Part shown: one piece after another, positions 59,291 through 64,000 of the stretch
Numbering within the stretch: position 1 is the first letter of the stretch
Layout of the letters: every line of letters begins with the position of its first letter
Origin: Cryptomeria japonica
Lineage: Eukaryota; Streptophyta; Pinopsida; Cupressales; Cupressaceae
Length of the DNA: 64,000 bases
Assembly (NCBI RefSeq): GCF_030272615.1
Contig: NC_081406.1
Coordinates: 171,390,361-171,454,360 of the forward strand
Direction: 5' to 3'
Position numbers and translations under genes: made by a program
The notes under the pieces: model-generated
The model's input: the letters and a program-made list of their open reading frames with translations, nothing else
The model's database searches: none
What the model was told of the DNA's origin: nothing

Positions 59291-59803
59291 GAAGTTAGTA
59301 GTAGGGAACCACCATTCATCAGAGTTAGTAGCACGCCTGAAGGGGTCTATGTTCCCATTCAAGACCGCACACCTAAATATCTCCCAAGCATTTTCCACAA
59401 AGGTCTTTATTCGTTCCCTTTCCTCAACCTTCTCAAATCTTCTTTGTGTTGCGCTGCCCTTATCGTTATTCTCAGTATCCGACCCATCCTCCCCCTCTTC
59501 CTCTTCTAAATTGTTTGCATCCTCACTAGAATCCGAGGGTAAATAGTACTCGGGCTGGAAATATGTTTTAAGTATGCCGACCTTTGTGTTTTCATCCAAG
59601 CTGAGGATACCATTGGCAACAATATTCCCAATAGACGGCTTCACAAAACCACACATCAGCTCAACAGACCTCTCCCTTGAGTCGATGATGCCAACTAAGG
59701 GAAACACCGCTGCTTCATAGATGAGTGCATCACACCAGTGCATGTTGAAATTTAGAGTCATCCCCATCAACCCCTGGATTGTCTCATACACATACTCCTC
59801 CAT
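59282..59803 (-). CDS. LINE B downstream ORF (ORF3), unknown
   Basis: 173 codons, Met at 59803 (MEEYVYETIQGLMGMTLNFN), open to the G2 junction; the last few residues and the stop belong to G2 sequence. It matches the copy A ORF through EEEEGEDGSD, the basic RERIKTF segment and NIDPFRRATNSDEWWFP. I see no catalytic or membrane motif. The acidic/basic arrangement suggests a soluble protein, nothing more. Confidence 0.5.
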   Translation of the reverse strand: MEEYVYETIQGLMGMTLNFNMHWCDALIYEAAVFPLVGIIDSRERSVELMCGFVKPSIGNIVANGILSLDENTKVGILKTYFQPEYYLPSDSSEDANNLEEEEGEDGSDTENNDKGSATQRRFEKVEERERIKTFVENAWEIFRCAVLNGNIDPFRRATNSDEWWFPTTNFFR

Positions 59804-60156
59804 TACGAATAGACTTCAGATTTGAGCACCCACATGCATTTTGTAGTTGACATAGCTGATTCCTCCAAAGTGTGCCATTATCCAGGCTCATCAATATTGG
59901 TGGTGTCATACTGTGAGGAATTTCTTTATAGAACCGGCTATCTTTAGAAGTTTCCTTTTCCAAATCCAAAAAAAATGGAGTATTGATATTGTTGCCCAAT
60001 TTGCTCAGAAATAATAATATAACTGTGCCGCCACTACTGCAGGAAATCATACTTGAATCTACTTTTTGGGATATAGATTGCAGTGACATCCAGCCATAGT
60101 ACCATGTGATGGATCCAGAGTCTAGTCTAGTGCCACCATAATCCCAGGTACTTACC

Positions 60157-60633
60157 TCAATTGATACCATCACGTGAAGCATCCATTTTGATGTGATTAG
60201 TTATGTCGTTGCTTGCAAAGTGTTGGTCAAAGGTAATCCTATTATCATTACATACCATGACCAAGTTTGCAAGGTAATCGGCCAAGCAGTTCCCATCCCG
60301 GTACACATGCTTAATCTCAAAAGTGTCAATCAATTCCAACAAATGATTTATTCGAGGGAGCCATTTGCATAACTTCTAGCATTGGAACCTTGATTTGGTA
60401 ATGCCATTTATAATTATTTGGGAATCTCCCTCAATGAGTACCTTGGAGATACCATTTTTAACACAAAGATTTAATCCAGCCTCTAATGCTCTAATTTCAG
60501 CCTCGTTGTTAGTAGCCTTTCCCAATCCACCATATACACCATGAACTATCTTACTAGAATTGTTCCTAATTATGTCTCCAAAACCAACATCTCCCAAGTT
60601 ACCCTGGCTAGCTCCATCAAAGTTTAATTTCAC
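60157..60633 (-). pseudogene. LINE B RNase H domain
   Basis: KLNFDGASQGNLGDVGFGDI, NNEAEIRALEAGLNL, VLIEGDSQIIINGITK, then after an in-frame stop VYRDGNCLADYLANLV. The D-E-D-D catalytic residues are all visible (NFDG, NEAE, EGDS, LADY). It is a plant-type RNase H as found at the ORF2 end of some plant L1 clades. It stops TGA after MDASRDGIN. Confidence 0.88.
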
Positions 60634-60654
60634 CCAATCCTATGGTGGGGCCAT

Positions 60655-61312
60655 TCATTTGATATCCGTCCTTTTCACTCTATTATTGTTGCCTATGAAT
60701 ACAAGATGTTTAAGGAGCCAGATCTTCTCCATTCTACGGTCCCAATCATTATAGGATCTGATTCTCCTTGAGGCAGATTTCCCGTTTATCATTTCCTCAA
60801 TATCTCTTTTGATGTTCTCAATGATTTTGTTAATCGGGAGTGTGGTTTCTTTGAAGATCCTCATGTTTCTTTCTTTCCAAATGTGCCAAACAATTAATGA
60901 AGGCCCTAGCAGCCACAGGTTGCTCCACCTTGAATTGTAGATCATTGGCCAAGAAATGAGGAAGTCCTTGAGTACTTCACTTCTGATGATTTTAAGATTG
61001 GTATTTTCAAAGAACCAATTCTAGCAGGCCTCCGCCATGGGGCAATTGAAAAGTAAATGATTGGCAGATTCTTCATCTGCCTTGCACATAACACACATGT
61101 TAGGTCCAAAGATACCAATTGATTTTAATTTGTCCCCAATGAGGATCCTGTTGTGAAGTGTCAGCCAAAGAAATGTCCCCGCTCATATTGCTCCAACATA
61201 GCTTATGTGGCCAATTCATGCAGATACCCCTTTGTCTTTGTACCTCATACCCCAATTTGACTAGAATGTTCTCCTGATTTGTCAACACTCCAGAACATCC
61301 TATCCTCATCAT
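60655..61312 (-). pseudogene. LINE B zf-RVT and connector
   Basis: FLWLTLHNRILIGDKL, CVMCKADEESANHLLFNCPM (the C-x2-C...H...C zinc-binding reverse-transcriptase module), then 60945-60655 open: WLLGPSLIVWHIWKERNMRI typical of the region before RNase H. Confidence 0.8.
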
Positions 61313-62161
61313 TAGACATAGGGGTACATCTACTTTTTAGCACATCTTTCAAAGACTCGAATAGAATCAAATTGCCAATAGATATTTGTTTCCACACCCG
61401 CTTCCTATCCAGTTCCTTATTATGCTCAAAATAATCCTCCACAAACACACCATACTTAGATTCGACAAGCTCAATCCAGTCTTGACTAAAACTGTTAGAT
61501 AGTGCAAGAGCACCATCCCATGAGTCCCTCCAAAATTTTGTAGATTTGCCATTACCAATGTGCCACGAAATGTGATCGATTATAATGAATCTGCAATCCC
61601 AAAGAAATTTCCAAGAGGTGGATCCCCACTCAATATTTTCCACAGTGAAAATTCGGCAAGGGTTCTCAGAATCCAAATATTTCTTCCTAAATATTTTGCA
61701 CCATAGTTTTTGTGGTTCTGTGTACATCTTCCAAGATAATTTGGCACCCAACGCAATATTCTGAAGTGCCATTTTCCTAAGTCCAGCTCCACCATCCTCT
61801 TTTAATAAACACATGGTGTCCCAATTAATGAGTGGTATCTTTTTTTTGTCTTTTTCCCCCTCCCAAACAAATTTTCTGAGTAGGTTGTCAATATTTTTAC
61901 CAGCAGCATAGGGCATCTTGAAGCATGACATGCAGTAAAATGGGAATGGCCCATAAGACAAACTTAACCATTGTCAATCTACTAGCTTGTGTTAGCCATC
62001 TATTCTTCCAAAGCATTGTCTTGGTTGAACAAGATTTCAAAACATCTTCCAAAATCTGAGTTTTCCTACATCCTTTCTCAATTCTCACCCCCAAATATTT
62101 GATTAGAAGTTGAGAATTTTTTGCCTACATCCTTTCTCAATTCTCACCCCCAAATATTTGT
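61313..62161 (-). pseudogene. LINE B RT thumb and downstream region
   Basis: Continues LEDVLKSCSTKTMLWKNRWL, TQASRLTMVKFVLWAIPILL (the LSxAGRxxLIxxVLxxxP block) in one frame, then 61961-61245 open in another frame: YGPFPFYCMSCFKMP, FVWEGEKDKKKIPLINWDTM, the usual continuation. A 37-bp direct duplication lies at 62065-62101 and 62124-62160. Confidence 0.85.
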
Positions 62162-63199
62162 CTACATCATTTTAGTGTTGAAGAAGAATAATTGCGACTT
62201 GTTTTTGTTCATCACTTTCTCGGATTGCTCAAAGTATACATTCAGTGAGCTCATGATGTTCTTGGCTTCAATCAGCGAGGCCTCCCCAAATATTATTGTG
62301 TCGTCAGCAAATTGGGAATGGGTGATAGTATCCAATTGGTTGTGTACTTTTATCCCTTTCCATTTGTTGTCTGCATGTCTTTTTTCTATCAATTTCCCAA
62401 GAACTTCAGCCATAATCACAAATAGGTCTGGTGATAATGGATCTCCCTGTCACAAGCCATTCGTGGCACCGAAGAATCCACACACATTTCCATTGACTAT
62501 CATTGAGAAGTTAACGGTGGATATGCAAAATTTGATACATTCGATCCATTTGATAGGAAAACCAAAAATTTTCAATACGCTTGTTAAAAATCCCCATACA
62601 ACCTAATCGTATACTTTGGCAACATCTAGTTTGATGACCATACCTTTCTATTTCTCTTTGTATATTGAGTGGACGACTTCTGAGACTAGAATGATGCTAT
62701 CGGCAATCTCCCGTCTAGGGGTGAAGCCATTTTGATTCTTTGAGATGAGCTTTGGTAATAATTTCTTAAGTCTTTCTGCCATTGCTTTGGAGATAATCTT
62801 GTAAATTATGTTGCACAGTGAGATGGGGCGATAATCCATCATCGATTCATAGTCCTGCTTCTTGGGAATCAGTGTTATCAAGGTGTGGTTGATTTCTTTG
62901 ACAATTTTTTATTTTTTCCTAAAGTCTTCCACCACCAACCAAATGTCCTGTCTCATGACCTCCCAACATTTCTGGAAGCATTCGACAATTATACCATCTG
63001 GTTCAGGCGCCTTATGTGGGTGAAGTGAGAAAGTTGCACTTTTAATTTCTTCCAAGGTATACGAAGCTTGTAGCATAGCGCAATCTTCATCTGTTATGAG
63101 TGTTTCAATAACCTCATCAATTAATGAATTTGTCTAATTGGTATCAATGTTTCTGCTCCCCAACAACTCGGTGAAATAATCAATGGTAGCATGTTCAAT
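62162..63199 (-). pseudogene. LINE B reverse transcriptase
   Basis: HPHKAPEPDGIIVECFQKCW (about 63020), LITLIPKKQDYESMMDYRPI, SLCNIIYKIISKAMAERLKK and NQNGFTPRREIADSI (62881-62648), QGDPLSPDLFVIMAEVL (about 62440), then QFADDTIIFGEASLIEAKNI (about 62310), the (Y/F)ADD active site. Stops, for example near 62630 (KAYD block as KVYD) and 62450, show decay. RT copies LINE RNA at the nicked target. Confidence 0.92.
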
Positions 63200-63991
63200 T
63201 TATTTTTGTAAAGTGCATACATTGCCATTTCCATCCTTGATGGATCCAATTTTATTGTTTAATCTTTTGGCCTTGGATGAGGCATGGAAAAATTTTGTGT
63301 TCAAGTCCCCATCCACAATCCATAATTCCCTAGATTTTTCTTTCCAATACAACTCCTCCCTTTTAAGGATTTCTGAGTACTGATCTTTTAAGAGCTTTTC
63401 GGCTTCAAACTCTTTATTTGTCATGCCCATTGCCATCACCTGGTTACTGATGTCCTCCAATTCTTCCTCAATCCTGGTTTTCTCCGCAAAGATGTTTTTA
63501 AAGGATAATTTATTCCATTTTTTGAGCTTATTTTTCAAAAAATGCATACGTTTAGTGAATCTGAAGCTTGGAGATCTAGAGAAGATATTACTTTCAAGCC
63601 ACCATTCCCTCAGATTCTTCAACAATTTAGGATCCCGCCACAACATGCAAAGAAATTTGAAATAATTTTTCTTACAAGGATTATCGTGAGCAATTGAAAG
63701 TGAAACTGGAAAGTGATCCGACCCAGTCTAAGGTATAATGTTAGATTCCAATGAGAGGCTACCATTGATCCACCATTCGCCAGCCAGGAACCTATAAAGT
63801 CTTTCAAAAATCTTGGATAAATTGAGTCTTCTATTTGTCCAATTGAATCTCCCATTTTGGGGAATGATATCAATCAATTTGCAATTGCAAATAAAGTCCC
63901 AAAAATCCTCCATTACCTTGGTGGGTTTTCTTAGACCACCTGCCTTGTCATCAATATCTAGGATGGCATTGAAATCACTAGCAATTATCAC
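63200..63991 (-). pseudogene. LINE B endonuclease end and RT N-terminal extension
   Basis: SDFNAILDIDDKAGG (endonuclease GDFN block), IDIIPQNGRFNWTNRR, then, past a stop, TGSDHFPVSL (the SDH catalytic block, about 63730). Then a long basic helix-rich linker with WKEKSRELWIVDGDLNTKFF (the W-DGD-NTKFFH block). Continues past the right edge. Confidence 0.88.
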
Positions 63992-64000
63992 CTTATTAGA

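Larger units (their letters stand above)
59295..64000 (-). mobile_element. LINE copy B: plant L1-type element, 5' end beyond the window
   Basis: Minus-strand order from the right edge: endonuclease C-terminal part, RT, zf-RVT, RNase H, the downstream ORF. It is truncated at about 59295 where it joins G2, so its own 3' end and poly(A) are missing. There are many in-frame stops and frameshifts. Confidence 0.92.

Overview
The window looks like intergenic DNA of a large plant nuclear genome. A gymnosperm, probably a conifer, is my inference from the low gene density, the nested diverged LTR elements, the Au-like SINE and a TIR-NB-LRR gene. There is no intact host gene. The only host gene I recognise is a broken TIR-NB-LRR (TNL) resistance-gene homologue on the minus strand between 24.4 and 34.9 kb. 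Everything else is transposable elements, satellite or microsatellite DNA, or AT-rich sequence that I cannot assign.

Layout. 1-5.4 kb: a minisatellite of 20-bp units in both orientations, a CT tract, AT-rich sequence and a long pyrimidine-rich tract. 5437-14030: an LTR element on the minus strand with Sirevirus-type signals (initiator-Met PBS, three AGGGGGAG polypurine tracts). It has no pol, only a short Gag (coiled coil plus zinc knuckles) and a long decayed ORF of unknown function. A 1.26-kb solo LTR with a 5-bp TSD sits inside it. 14.0-15.7 kb: GATA/GACA and polypurine/polypyrimidine arrays. 16.2-17.0 kb: second copy of an 830-bp repeat first seen at 2.1 kb. 17.5-21.1 kb: two decayed LINE fragments in divergent orientation, one carrying a nested poly(A) retroposon. 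24480-29458: a Copia element with nearly identical LTRs but many stop codons, inserted in the LRR coding sequence of the TNL gene. 30626-32627: a small LTR element (TRIM/LARD size) between TNL exons.

35-39.5 kb: AT-rich DNA, a Copia RT/RNase H fragment and two abutting LTRs. 39866-51176 (called G1 here): a structurally complete 11.3-kb LTR element with a perfect 5-bp TSD. It has no pol and one 944-codon Gln/Pro-rich reading frame broken by a single TAG, plus 20-bp-spaced TGCGCYTGTGT arrays at both ends of its internal region. 51.2-52.6 kb: a Copia 5' LTR and two tRNA-derived SINEs, one with a 17-bp TSD. 52847-54317 and 59295-64000: two copies of one plant L1-type LINE (minus strand). Between them at 54318-59290 (called G2 here) is the 3' part of a Ty3/Gypsy Tat-like element: integrase end, an antisense plant-mobile-domain ORF, PPT and 3' LTR.

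How they fit together. G1 and G2 share their LTR start, PPT and an internal motif, so G1 is plausibly a non-autonomous passenger of the G2 family. The two LINE copies share an ORF downstream of the ORF2 stop that I do not recognise. The most interesting objects are the two pol-less LTR elements with large unknown ORFs, the paired repeat arrays of G1, the antisense PMD gene, and the extra 3' ORF of the LINE. Coordinates of LTRs were set by eye from direct repeats, TG...CA ends and flanking duplications; divergence figures are hand counts.
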